The translations under genes and the position numbers were made by a program. A DNA stretch of 64,000 nucleotides from Trissonchulus latispiculum (taxonomy: Eukaryota > Nematoda > Enoplea > Enoplida > Ironidae): contig JASAND010030801.1 in the NCBI GenBank assembly GCA_030248195.1, positions 1 to 64,000 on the forward strand, read 5' to 3'. The notes under the pieces are model-generated. The model did not search any database. It saw only the letters and a program-made list of their open reading frames with translations, and was not told the DNA's origin. Below are positions 35,461 through 47,100 of the stretch, piece after piece (position 1 is the first letter of the stretch; the number at the start of each line of letters is the position of its first letter).

Positions 35461-36714
35461 TCAATCCTTTCCATTTTCCATTTTTCTTTCATCTGATTCC
35501 TTTTTCTGTTTCAAAGCCGGTTGATCAGTTCTTTGAATTGGGATCACGGTTTCAGAGGGCCCTCCTTCCAGAACCTTCTTTGGAGCGTCAACGGTCAGAA
35601 TTCCATCACTGGACAGGCGGGACTGAATCATTCCAGGATCAACAGTCTAAAATATAAATTATGTCGGAAAACATACTTTATACAAATTATATCGGCAGAA
35701 ATATTTTTCAAAATTTAAACCATCAATCAATATATTGCATGCCTTACACAAAAGATGGCTCTTTGAATAAAAGTACATATATATATAAAAAATAATATAT
35801 AATTATGTAAATATATAATTCTGTTAAGTTGAAACAAGTTCGAGATTGCATGTAATTTAGAATACATTAGAATTGGACTAAAATTTGAGAGCAGCGCGCT
35901 CATAGCGTCCACAGTTTTAAATTTGGAATTTGAATTTAAATCTGAAGGTGGCAGACTTTACCTTTGGTAGTTTGTATCTTCTTTGGAAGGATCTTTGAAC
36001 GTATCCATGCTGATCGGGTCTCTCTTCGTGACGGCCTTCAACAATCACATTACCCTCACAAACTTTCACCTGAAATTACAAATTCAAAATATCGATTTCG
36101 TAGAAACTAATTATTTCTTCTGACCTGACTAGATTGAAATGGGAAAACTCCGGAGCTGACATTCTTGAATAATCCTTGTCGATGTAGCATTTTATTGGTA
36201 TGGAATTTGATTTTTGTGAAAAAATGTGAAAATAATCACTGAACACAATCAGTAATTTTAGTCTCGTGTAAAAAAGTTGTAGTAACTTCGTAAGCTGAAG
36301 TATTCCAACCAACATACAGTTGATTAGGTCGAGCTGTCTTGCTGATTTCTCATAACTATTCAACTTGACTAACTTCAAAACAAATACATGCAAAATAAAT
36401 ACATGAATAAAACTGAATAATCTGAAATCTTATACAGAATTTCGTAAAATTTGTACCTGAACATCTTCCGGTGCCAAATTTCTGACATCCATGGCGATCT
36501 GAAGTTTATCCTTTTCGTCTCGGATCTGAACTTGACCGGCGTTGGGAATTTCCCCGAAATCTCGCATCATAGACTCAGTGAAATCGCGAGTAAGATTCTC
36601 TATCAGATGGAAAGGTCGAAGTGATCGACCGAATGGATAATTCAAGAGAGATAAACCCGAGTCCATATCGTCATAGATTCGGGAACGTGGGCGTTCATAG
36701 AACCACAAGGCCAT
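35461..36714 (-). CDS. Small heat-shock protein (alpha-crystallin/Hsp20 family), 3 exons
   Basis: Cytosolic ATP-independent chaperone that holds unfolding proteins. Exons (minus strand): 36714-36457, 36069-35962 and 35646-35461, joined by GT-AG introns of 387 and 315 bp. The product is 183 residues. The alpha-crystallin domain spans about residues 61-147: it opens VQIRDEKDKLQIAMDV, has VKVCEGNVIVEGRHEER at the second exon, and ends with LSSDGILTVDAPKK, matching the family's S.DG.L.V.AP signature. An I-x-I motif (IPI, 157-159) in the tail is the usual oligomer-binding element. The N-terminal arm is about 60 residues with aromatic and arginine residues (MALWFYERPR). The ATG is the first in frame downstream of the TATA box. 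Length and layout are typical; the exact paralogue cannot be named. Confidence 0.95.
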
Positions 36715-36811
36715 AATTAGGCAAAATGAAACGGCGCTTTTGACGAAATAAAATGAAACACTGAGAATGCTTTGCTGATACAGAAACTTGCAAAGACTAG
36801 TGGAGTACCAC

Positions 36812-36820
36812 CTTATAAAT
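36812..36820 (-). promoter_or_regulatory. TATA box of the small heat-shock gene
   Basis: ATTTATAA on the minus strand is about 100 bases before the ATG, leaving room for a 5' leader of about 70 bases. Confidence 0.7.
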
Positions 36821-36829
36821 AGATTGAAA

Positions 36830-36842
36830 GAAATTTCTGGAA
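36830..36842 (-). promoter_or_regulatory. Heat-shock element, three units
   Basis: GAAATTTCTGGAA: three alternating GAA/TTC triplets with 2-base spacing, immediately upstream of the TATA box. It fits heat-shock factor trimer binding. Confidence 0.75.
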
Positions 36843-36865
36843 ATAAACAACAGAATTAGCTACTA

Positions 36866-36878
36866 GAAGGTTCTAGAA
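36866..36878 (-). promoter_or_regulatory. Heat-shock element, three units
   Basis: GAAGGTTCTAGAA: a perfect GAAnnTTCnnGAA arrangement about 50 bases upstream of the TATA box. Confidence 0.8.
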
Positions 36879-36966
36879 GAAAATCCTATTTTCTGTTTCA
36901 ACACAGCATGACTAGGAATGTAATTTCATTGGCTGCTTATTTTGCTTGCGTAAACGTGATTGGATA

Positions 36967-36989
36967 GAAGTTTCTAGAAGCTTCCAGAA
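36967..36989 (-). promoter_or_regulatory. Perfect five-unit heat-shock element
   Basis: Five contiguous alternating GAA/TTC triplets with exact 2-base spacing (GAAGTTTCTAGAAGCTTCCA then GAA) lie about 150 bases upstream of the TATA box. With the two proximal sites this indicates strong heat-shock-factor control. Confidence 0.85.
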
Positions 36990-37209
36990 ACTTTGACTTC
37001 ATTGGATCTTAATTTATTTTGCATTCCTGCCGATATGAAATATATACTGTGGATAAAAATTGGCTTCTAAACAAGTTATTAACAACAAATTTAGATCAGC
37101 TGTCAAGAATTATTTTAGAGCTTAACTTTTAGCTGAAAATGTAGGTTCTAGCGCTTGTGTCAGCATTATTGAAGCAACTGTTTTCCTGCTAGCTCACTTT
37201 TTTACACAC

Positions 37210-38428
37210 TAAAGGGGGGCTACTAAAATCGACTTGCCGCGACTATCACCGATTGGCCTACTTTTTGGCGAAGATATAGAGCATGGGTGTGGTCAAAACA
37301 ATATCGGGTTCTAAGACCTTAGCTGCCTTCCAGCCATGTGCAGCCGTCGCGTTTATGTGCCCGACCCCCCATTTTTCGCAACCACCAACATAATTAATTA
37401 AAAGTTTCTACTGACTACTAGGCCCAAGCTTAAAAGCTGCCATACGCCAATATGATTTGGCACATATGTCCCTACCTGCAGAAAATACTAGATGTCTCTA
37501 TCTCATCTGCATCAAAGGGAATTACTCTTCAAAGTTGAAGTTTCGTTAAAAATTTAAAAAATTTTGGCTTACGAAAGGGATATTTGATTACTGGTGCGAG
37601 CTATAAGGCTGTAATTTGGCATAAAGGGAGGCCTTAGGAGTACTCATTTGTGCCAAATGGCAAGAAATTCTGCCGCGTGAAAAAATTTTTATGTCAACTT
37701 TAATCTTCGAAAATTGCCGAAACCGCCATTTTCAGTCTGTCGGATCCTGTGTAGAGGCTTTCTGCAGCCATTGAAGTCGCAAACCTTCACTAATCGAGCT
37801 GAAAACTTTTGTGGGGGTGTTTTCTACCTCACTGAGTTCAAATATATCAAAAAATTTCAATTTCAAACATTTGATTTTTTCGCTTTCTGAGGTACCATTG
37901 CCCAAAAAAGGCGTTTTTGGAAATTTTTGAAGATTAAAGTTGACATAAAAATTTTTTCACGCAGCAGAATTTCTTGCCATTTGGCACAAATGAGTACTCA
38001 TATAGGGCCTCCTTTTATGCCAAATTACAGCCTTATAGCTCGCACCAGTAATAAAATTTTTCTTTCGTTAGCCAAAAATTTTTAAATTTTTGCCGAAACT
38101 TCAACTTTGAAGAGTAATTCCCTTAGATGCAGATAAGATAGAGACATCTCGTATTTTCTGCAGGTAGGGACATATGTGTCAAATCATATTGGCGCATGGC
38201 AGCTTTGAAGCTTGGGCCTAGCAGTTTGTCGAAATTTTTAATTAATTATGTTGGTAGTTGTGAAAAATGGGGGGTCGGGCACATAAACGCGACGGCTGCA
38301 CATGGCTGGAAGGCAGCTAAGATCTCAGTACCCGATATTTTTTGACCACACCCATGCTCTATATCTTCGCCAAAAAGTAGGCCAATCGGTGATAGTCGCG
38401 GCAAGTCGATTTTAGTAGCCCCCCTTTA
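37210..38428. mobile_element. Palindromic element (1.2 kb), AGGGGGGCTACTAAAATCG ends
   Basis: Arms of about 500 bp (37210-37715 and 37920-38428) are close inverted copies starting TAAAGGGGGGCTACTAAAAT. The left junction reads CTAAA and the right TTTAAG, so the right TTAA (38426-38429) is shared with the following TTAA element. Whether its own duplication is TAA or TTAA cannot be decided. It encodes nothing. Confidence 0.8.
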
Positions 38429-38429
38429 A

Positions 38430-39223
38430 GGTGCTGGTTTCCTTTCGGGTATTTTTGACTCATAGGGCTTTAATCTCCAGTGTTTAAATCAGTATAAGCA
38501 AAAAACTGTTTTGACGGTAAAACAATGGCCATTTTCGAAGAAATCAGTTTTTTCAAAATTATATACTGCCACACGTTAAGGACAAAGTTGGTTTATTTAT
38601 ACTCAATCGATGCAGCATCCAAATGCACATTTTATAAATGCCTATTAGCCGGACTTTATTGCCTTAAGCTAGAGATTTGGCCGAAAAGCTATTTTGGCAA
38701 AACTGCGATAATTTTGTTTCAAACATCGATTTCTCAAAAACTGCTCGACAGATTCCGGAGATTTTTGCCAGAGTCGAAATTCGGACTTCTGCGGAGAGAC
38801 TATTTTCTTGGTTTGGCTAAAATATATCGAGTAGCAAGAAAACTCAACGCGAAGTTGCGAAATTTCGTATTACCGTGCATTAGGTAGATTTTCTCGACCA
38901 TTGATCTCTTAAGCCAAATCCTAAAAGAACGTCTCTCGGCCCATATGTCCTTCACATCACGGCACAAAAAGAACTTTTGGCCGCTTCTTCAGTTTTGATA
39001 AATCGATGTTCAAAGATTTTTTGTATTCATCATGTTAGATGTCAGCAAGTCAGAAAATTTCTGCTTTTTTTTGCTAGTTTTGCCATTTTCGTAAGCTCAT
39101 GTCAATATACAAATAATAAGCTTTAAAATGATATATAAAGCTCTTTCCAACTCATAAAATTGCGAAAGTTATAGCGTTTCAAAAGATCGCCACAAAAGCA
39201 CTGCACAAAGGGATACCAGCACC
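38430..39223 (+). mobile_element. TTAA element, subtype B, right TTAA lost (~794 bp)
   Basis: It follows TTAA 38426-38429 with GGTGCTGGTTTCCTTTCGGG, identical to the tip at 29685, but lacks about 200 bp after the first 60 bases relative to that copy. The right tip is ATACCAGCACC at 39223, followed by CCAC and not TTAA, so the right flank has been rearranged. Confidence 0.8.
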
Positions 39224-39352
39224 CCACGACTGCGAAGCTTCGTTCTTCAGCTATAGAACATCATTCCGTTGCCAGGAATGCGAAAACACACGTCCACTAA
39301 TTTTAAAAATTTGCCAAGGTTTTGTGGCAATGCACGCTTTCTCAGTGCAGTC

Positions 39353-39954
39353 AAGAGTTATAAAGGAAGAGTGAGACACCCGGCTCTTCCTAGTGCTTTA
39401 AGCTTGCGAGATGCGCTGCACGTTAAGGCCGAAATCTCGGGGGGTACCACTTACCGCTGTTAACCATATGTTTATATGCGTTTTGAACTAAAACACATCT
39501 GATTGGCTAGTCGCCTACCTTCTGTCAAATATACGTGTATAAGCAGACCCTCCCCCCGAGATTTCGGGGAGGTCCCAATTACACGTACGTATTTCTAAAA
39601 TCGTTTAGCCTTTTGCTGATTGATTGATTCTTATCTATCGTATCGTATGCCGTTAGAAATCAGCCAATCAGCGAAGAGCCAAACGCTTTTAGAAACTTGT
39701 ACGTCTAATTGGGACCCCCCCCCGGGGGTCCGCTTATCTCGGGGGGGGGGTTCGCTTATACACGTAAATTTGACATGAGGTAGACGATTAGCAATCAGAG
39801 GCGTTTTAGTTCAAACGCATATAAACATATGGTTAGCAATGGTAAGTGGTACCCCCCCCCCCGAGATTTTGGCCTTATATATATGTGCCGAGCATCTAGC
39901 AAGTTTAAAGCACTAGGAAGAGCCGAGTGTCTCATTCTTCCTTTATAAACTCTT
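39353..39954. mobile_element. AAGAG-type palindromic element (602 bp)
   Basis: The left end is AAGAGTTATAAAGGAAGAGT, the right end its complement. Flanks AGTGCAGTC (39344-39352) and CGTGCAGTT (39955-39963) fit an 8-9 bp target duplication with end mismatches. Most of the element is palindromic and includes C7 to C9 and G9 runs with GAGATTTCGGGG-type blocks. It is the same family as 42078-42493. Confidence 0.8.
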
Positions 39955-39963
39955 CGTGCAGTT

Positions 39964-40815
39964 GTTCAAAGTAGGTGCTCCCGGTCCATCTCCATACCTC
40001 AAAATCGGAAACTGACACTCCCTAACCGTGGCCTGGTTGTTTAGTGGTGTTGGTGGAGACTCTCACTTTTCGATTTCTGAAGTATATAATGTATGTTACA
40101 AAACTGGTAGTAAATGCTTCCATCCAATCACCTAATCCAGTCGGTATCCCGGTTAGGGTTAGCAATTGCTTACAAGGCCTTCAAAACCTCTATGGTACTG
40201 ACGCAATCGGTTGCATGGAGATATGAAGGGTTGGAGACAAGATGGTAGCTTTTAACGCTATACTCGACATGCTCCTCCTCTGACTGAAGTAAGAAAGTGT
40301 GCAAGTGAATGAGGCTCCAATTGGAAACTTGCATCTTTCTTACATAGTTCGCTTCGAAGACCGAAATACAGGTTTTTTTGCGTTCTTCATTTGTCTTTCA
40401 TATTTTCAGACATGTAATTTAATGCAACTATTGAGACCAAGGCAATCCCGAGAGCTTTTCACATGCCGCCCATCTGCTGCCACTAATGTTGGAAATGGAT
40501 CTAAATTCGTGCCTCCGTGTGAAAAGCCTGCAATGGTTTCCCGTCGCCAAAGGCGCCATTTTTTCATCTGTCATCAGCGCAAAACGACAACCCTCAATGG
40601 CACAAGATTTTACAGTTGAAATTTGACCAAAGAATATCCCTATCGAATCTCACTATGCGTATGAAGTAAGTTGACAACCCACTGGCTACACAAATGGCAG
40701 GAGACAAAGCTAGCGTGGCGTACACACCAGAGAAAACTAATCCTACTTTCGTTTTCGTAGATGCTCTGAAATCTGTCAGTCTACCACTACCTTACCTGGA
40801 AAAGAACGACACATT
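39964..40815. other. Spacer downstream of eIF5B, nothing recognised
   Basis: Short frames on both strands (longest 106 codons at 40299-40619) have no recognised domains. No element termini were found. Confidence 0.4.
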
Positions 40816-40817
40816 GT

Positions 40818-40827
40818 TTTATTTATT
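40818..40827 (-). terminator. Overlapping polyadenylation signals of eIF5B
   Basis: AATAAATAAA on the minus strand gives two overlapping AATAAA hexamers about 320 bases after the stop codon. It is the nearest such signal downstream of the gene. Confidence 0.5.
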
Positions 40828-41148
40828 TGAACATCAAAACAAATAACAGAAACAAGTACGTAAACAGTCTAACATACCCAATCAGTAGCACTGCTGTATC
40901 ACAAAAATTAAACCTTAGGCGAGGATGTTTCAAAAAAAATCAACACAGAAAATACAGTACTAACAGAAATAAACAATAAATACACAACACCATTGAAGTA
41001 ATTTGTTTTTAGTTATAATGTTGAAGTAGAACTCTAAAAATAGTTTTCAAATACAAATGTATGTAAAACAAAAGGGTGGAACTTAAAAGCCTCCGTTAGA
41101 TATAAACTTGCCGTTTTTATACAGGGGTGTCTGTTTAGTGACAAAAGT

Positions 41149-44100
41149 TTATAGTATTCCAAAAATTTTCTTCAATTCCACCATCAGTTGCCAATCCGTC
41201 TTCTGCAAATCATCACGGAAATACTGTTTACAGACATCGATTGTTTCACGAGATATCTAAAATACACAATAGAGAACATCCCATAACCATAGTATATACT
41301 ACATAGCAGTGTCAGAAAATGGAATTGTGGAAGAAACACTTATGTACATGTTCATACATAAAACATCGTTCCGTAGACTATTCTTCCTTCGTGAGCTTGT
41401 TCTCTATCAAGGTTTGACGGATCTGTACACCTCAGACCTGAATTTACATAACTTGATGCCAGTTTTCCGACCATTTTTTGCAAGCCACCGTTTTGCAACC
41501 ACCACATTAAATACATACCCGACTGACTAAGACGTCCTCTTCATCAAAATGGCGACCAAACATTTTAGGCGCATCTCCAGTCGTATTCTCGATCTTAATG
41601 CAAACTTCCTGTCCTTTGCGAGCTGACTCTACCTCTTTGTGGTTTTGCTCTATACTGCTCACATTCCCCAAGAATACAAACTAAACAATAACAATTTTAC
41701 AAAATAAGCACAGACGATAGCTAGCTGCTTACTGAGATAACAACCAGGCGCATGGAAGCTAATTTAATCGTAAAGGTCCCAAGTTTGCTTCCGAACCGGT
41801 CAACGGCGCGACAATTTCCTCCTGTCTTATTTCTTAAGGTGGTGATTCCCTTGGAGACAACAGCTTTGAACCCTTATTACTCATCCATTACTTGGAGTTA
41901 AGAAGACAGTTTTATATAAAAATGGAACTCAACATTTTCTCTTTCTAATGAATGCAATGAAATTAACTTCAGTTTTCGGAAACTATTATACTGCATTTTC
42001 GAAGTACTTTAATTTTCCAGATTTATTACAGACTAAAGTAAATTTTTTCGTGAGGCACCGGCTACATCATTCGATTCAAGAGGTTATAATACCAAGAGTA
42101 AGACACTCAGCCCTTCCTAATAGAATAAGCTTGCGAGATGCTCGACACATTAAGGTCGAAATCTCGGAGGGGGGGGGGCTTCTCAGCGTGTAAACATACA
42201 ACGCTGACATTTTTCAAAAACGGGCGTTTTCGACAAATTAAATACTATAACTTGAGCTAGGAAAATCGTACAGCAATATTTTTTCAATAAATTCTTTTTC
42301 TCATTTCTGAACCAGGCAGGAGCTCCAGAGATTAGTTCTCTCTGGGTAAGAGCGCTCAGAGCGCCCATTGGCTCACTCCTGTTCGGACTAAAGCTACGGC
42401 CTTAGTGACTGCAGGCAGGCGTTTTTCATTATTTCTTTAAGCTTATTCTATTAGGAAGAGCTGAATGTCTTACTCTTGGTATTATAAACTCTTGTTCGAT
42501 TCCACTATCAAATAGCTGGGGACCCTTTTTTAATTTCCAAGAAATCACTTTTCGTTATGAAGAAAATAGCTAAAATGTTTGCGCAACCTGGATTTTGCCT
42601 ACTTTTCCCAACCTTAGCAAGTAAGCAGCAATCGGGGCAACTAAAAAAGGGTCCCTGGGTATTTTTGTGTAAAAACGTCCATTAAGTAGCAACCCTCTGC
42701 TTGTATAGTAAATGCTCCACAATCGCTAGAAAAAATTTGGTCATGTTATTGCAAAAACCACAGTTTTTATGATAGCAGCTCACGGGATAGTATTTGGTAG
42801 ATTATCATGCCTAAGACAATCGGCCTCGACGAGATCTTCAAATCGACACCCTTAGTTTAATTTTACGACTTGCGTAGCTCAATAAAAAGTGGATTATTTG
42901 ATCTCTGCAAAATAGACAAAGGTTTCAACGCAACAAAAAACCGGCTATATCTCACAATAGAGAAGAGCTAGAAAGTTGCTTCAAAAAGCAAAAATGTAGA
43001 GCTCAACGAGATCTTCCAATTGAGTATAGTCATAACAATGCAGCTGCTGCTCAACTGTCAGAAATTGGCAAAAATTGATCTGAACAGAAATCTCGAAATT
43101 TTGAAGTGTCTTAAGAAAGGGTAGATAAGGTAGATAAGTTAACTCAATCATTTTCAAGAAAGAGTTAAAAGAGTTAACTTTAACTTTACTCTACTTCACT
43201 CTGCTTTACTTTACCCTACCATTTCTTAAAAAGGCCCTTAGATTATGCTACCGACAGTACCCTTCACTTTATTGAGAGTCTAGCAATCCTAATTTTAAAA
43301 ATTTCATTGCCCTTTGTGACTGACTGCAACGCTTGATATTTCATGATTTCACTATGACATGATGTCAGTCAGCTATCCCTTCTTCCGTCATTCACTTCAT
43401 TATTCATGCTCCATATTTATTTTAGAAAGGAAAAACGGATGGTTCAATTAGCTACTACAAAAGTACCTCTTTCGAAGGCACGCAGATCGGAGTTCCACGT
43501 TTCAGGATTCCAGCGTCAATGGATACACCGGCCACAATCGGATTTCGACTGTTGAATACGAATTGTGGCATGATTCTAAATTTGCAGGGGAAAACGGCCA
43601 GATGCTCATTCTCCTTGCGCTTACGATCTTTCCATTCTTCTCTGAAAACAAACAATAAAGCGAATAACTGCAACCAAAATAATTACAATATTAAGAAAAA
43701 TTTGAAAAAACTGCCAGAACGCATAGACCACGAGAGCTCTTATATGCGACTATTTTATTTATATAGTTCACGGTTATGATCATTGTTGACACAACACATA
43801 ACTCCATCATTATTATCATGTTTCATTAGCTTTGATCAACCAAGAATTAAGTGAAAAATATTTACCGATATTTGGTAAAGGCATCGAACAAATGATATAT
43901 GATATCCCGCTGAAAGATGCGAACGCCCAACTGGTCTGCCAAGTCCTGAGCGTCACGATCTATAGAAACGTCAAAGGCCAAAATCACTGCGAATCTAAAA
44001 GAAACAGTGAAAAATCCAAAATCAAAGAAAATACACATAGCAAAATGCATGCAACAAAATCTACAATAAAGGGCAAAGAATAACTCAAAAGGAAAGCAAA

Positions 44101-47100
44101 TGGTTTACATTGTTTTAATCATGAGTTGAGCGCTATTATTTTGGATTACAACTATGAACTTACTTACCGTTTCATTTTTAAATATTTTAATCTCATACTA
44201 TAATGAAGGGGTAGGTAACACGTTCAATTTCTATAGAAGATTCACAAACACGAATGGATAACAAACTTAAATATTTTAAAACTTACTGTCCCTCGTCATG
44301 TTCCAACATCGTGGAGGCTTTCATAACGTCCTTCTTATGGACCGGCCCAATGTTAATACCAAAATACTGAAAATAGTAAGTACATATATAAATAAAAATG
44401 TATTATCTACAAAGTTTCAGTCATAGTAGCGAACTGGGCTTTTCTTGATTTTTTCTTGGGGGAGGGGGGCGTCATGCGGGGGCTTAAAGTCCGAGGAACA
44501 AGGAATTTTGAAATTTTTTCTAAAAATGCGCTAAAAATAGCGATACACTGTAATGGTTGATTTTTGTCAGAGCAAGCGTGATGGCTCTTGATCTCTTCCT
44601 CACTTTGTTTCTAGGTTCGTGGGTTCACGAAGTGAATGTCATACATTGGCACCCGCTTTTAGTTGCGCTGCGATTGCGCCTGCATCGGCTGGAAGGGAGT
44701 CGCCTGTCGTGGGTCCGAGTCCCACCAGAGGTTCGAATTTTGATACCTTCTGTGGTACATAACTTTCTTCTTTATTTAAAAGTTAATAAACAAAATTAAC
44801 TCCAAATCTTCAGGTTGTACAAATGTACATAATATGTAATACTGCTCAACAAACCGGTATTTTAGATGTTTTCAAAAATTCCAACAAAGCTTCCAAGGAG
44901 CCCAGTGTAGAAGCATGAACATAGACGCCTCGTTCGGACAGCTTAATGGACTGCAATGCGGCCTTCAACATTCCAGCAATTTCCTCCTGCAACCACCAAT
45001 ACAGTAATGTTACACAAGACCGTCAAGCCGCTTTTTAGAAAATGTTCACAAGGTATCAGTGGATAAAGACTTAATCTACAATCTAAGCACACAACGTTAA
45101 GTCAATCTTTTTAACAGGTAATTTCAGGGCTAAAAGGGGCTAAACAGGCCATACCTAACTTATCCTTAAGCTAAATCTAACCATTCGAGTCTTTTAACAC
45201 TACCTTTTTTACTCGTGCAAGAAAAAGCTTAGGTTTGAGATAAATGTAAAGGCCATCTGCACCTGAAGAGAGCCACAAATCCACAAACCTTTAGAATTTC
45301 AATCTCGTCCTCTTTCTGTGCCACCAACAAAGGAAGACCGGCCATGGCTTTTTCCAAATCGTTGGCCAACAATTTGATTCCTTGAGCGCCCTTCAATATC
45401 TTGAAATGCTCATATGGATTCTACAACAAAAACTGAAACCATTTAAAAATTGAATTTAACTACGGAAGAGAGCAACCAAACGTTAGCTTTTAGATTTCAT
45501 CAAACTTCTTAAACATTAAGTAAAACCCAGACAAGCATAATATTGCTGTGAGAAAAAGATGTGTTCATGAAACTATGAAAGATACAAGTCAAGACGCTTT
45601 CCCATCCTTGCATTTTCCCATGGAATGGACCCTAACCTAACCTACCAAGCAGCCCAGCCTCCAGCAAATACCGTCCTACAATGTTTTCTTAAAATTGAAA
45701 AATACTAATTAAAATTAAAAATACTTTAACTTTATTGGAGCTTTGTATGAAGTTTCGGTAAACACTATTTATTTTAAACTAAAATAATTTGGTTCATGCT
45801 AAACGTAAATATCTAATTCAAACTGCTACAAACAAAATGCTAAAAAACATTTTAAATGTGAGAAAACACACCCCCCCGAAAGTTATCCGAGACATGTTAT
45901 TTCAAACAGAAACAATGGCGTTAAAAAGGCATGCTATGCGTCGACGAACCTTGACTCTCAATTCCTTCATAGGTTGAGGTTTCAGTAATTCTCTGATTCT
46001 AGTTACAATAGGACCCTCTGTACCCGCCAACACTATTGTGTCGCCAACTTTCAATTCTCCATTCACTAAAATTACATCAACCGTTGTACCCAGACCAGGC
46101 AATGCTTTCACCTAAAACAAATGAGTAAAATATAGGAATATGATAGGGACAATGGCAGTTACACAAGCGAGGTTGGGAGTGTGACCTGAATTAAAAAAAA
46201 CTAAATTCGTTGAAAAAGCTACCGATGGGGAATATTACAGCAAAGAAGAGCAGAATTCTAATTGCATGATGACAAAAAGATTACTATTAAAAGTACACTG
46301 TCGCCACATGCACAAAGTATATAAATCAATTACTCTTTCAAAGAGTTAAAATCCACAAAACAGTATATAGCAGCAGACGGTTCCCCAGTCAGCCATAATG
46401 GCAGACTAAAATTTATTTAAACTAAAAATAAAATTCAGAAGCGTCAGAAAGATGGGATCTTTTCACACAATCTGCGCATTACCTAGACCTTCACATTGGA
46501 GTAATAAAAAGGATACGTCCGAGATGGGACTTTTGACACTCAGCCGACGAAATACTGACCTCCAAAACAGTACACTGCAGATTATCACAGTAGGCAAGAC
46601 GGTCCTTCAGATAGGTCTCAGAATGCCGACAGACTTCCGCCATCAGATTGCCCATCCCATCACCTGAGTGGGCGGAGGTCGGCACCACAGAGATCCATTC
46701 GGTGGGATCCTTATTTTCATAGAACAGAGCCACATTGAAACCCTGAAGACAAAAGTTTCACAAAAAATATAAAATCTCAATCACCACTAATCTCTTTGGA
46801 ACAGCAGAAATAAAGTCAGTCACAGAAGTAAGATAAAAGCGCTTACATCCATGATTTACAATACTTCTTAAAAATTATGCTTTCTTATTCTAATACAAAG
46901 GCATTGTTTGGCTAACAGCAGAAAAGAAATTATTGCACAGACGTGTCACAGCGAGACAACAACAGAAGGGACTATATACATGATCACTGTTTCCACAAGT
47001 ACGAACATCTGTCGCCACAAATATTGTGATTACTAACCTTTTCAGCCAATTCCAGTTTTACAGCATCCCAGCGTTCATTGAACTCCATCTGACAATTTTT

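Noticed and set aside
44700..44735. Functional tRNA gene in the eIF5B intron
   Set aside because: The T-arm pairs perfectly, but no matching D-arm, anticodon arm or acceptor stem could be placed.
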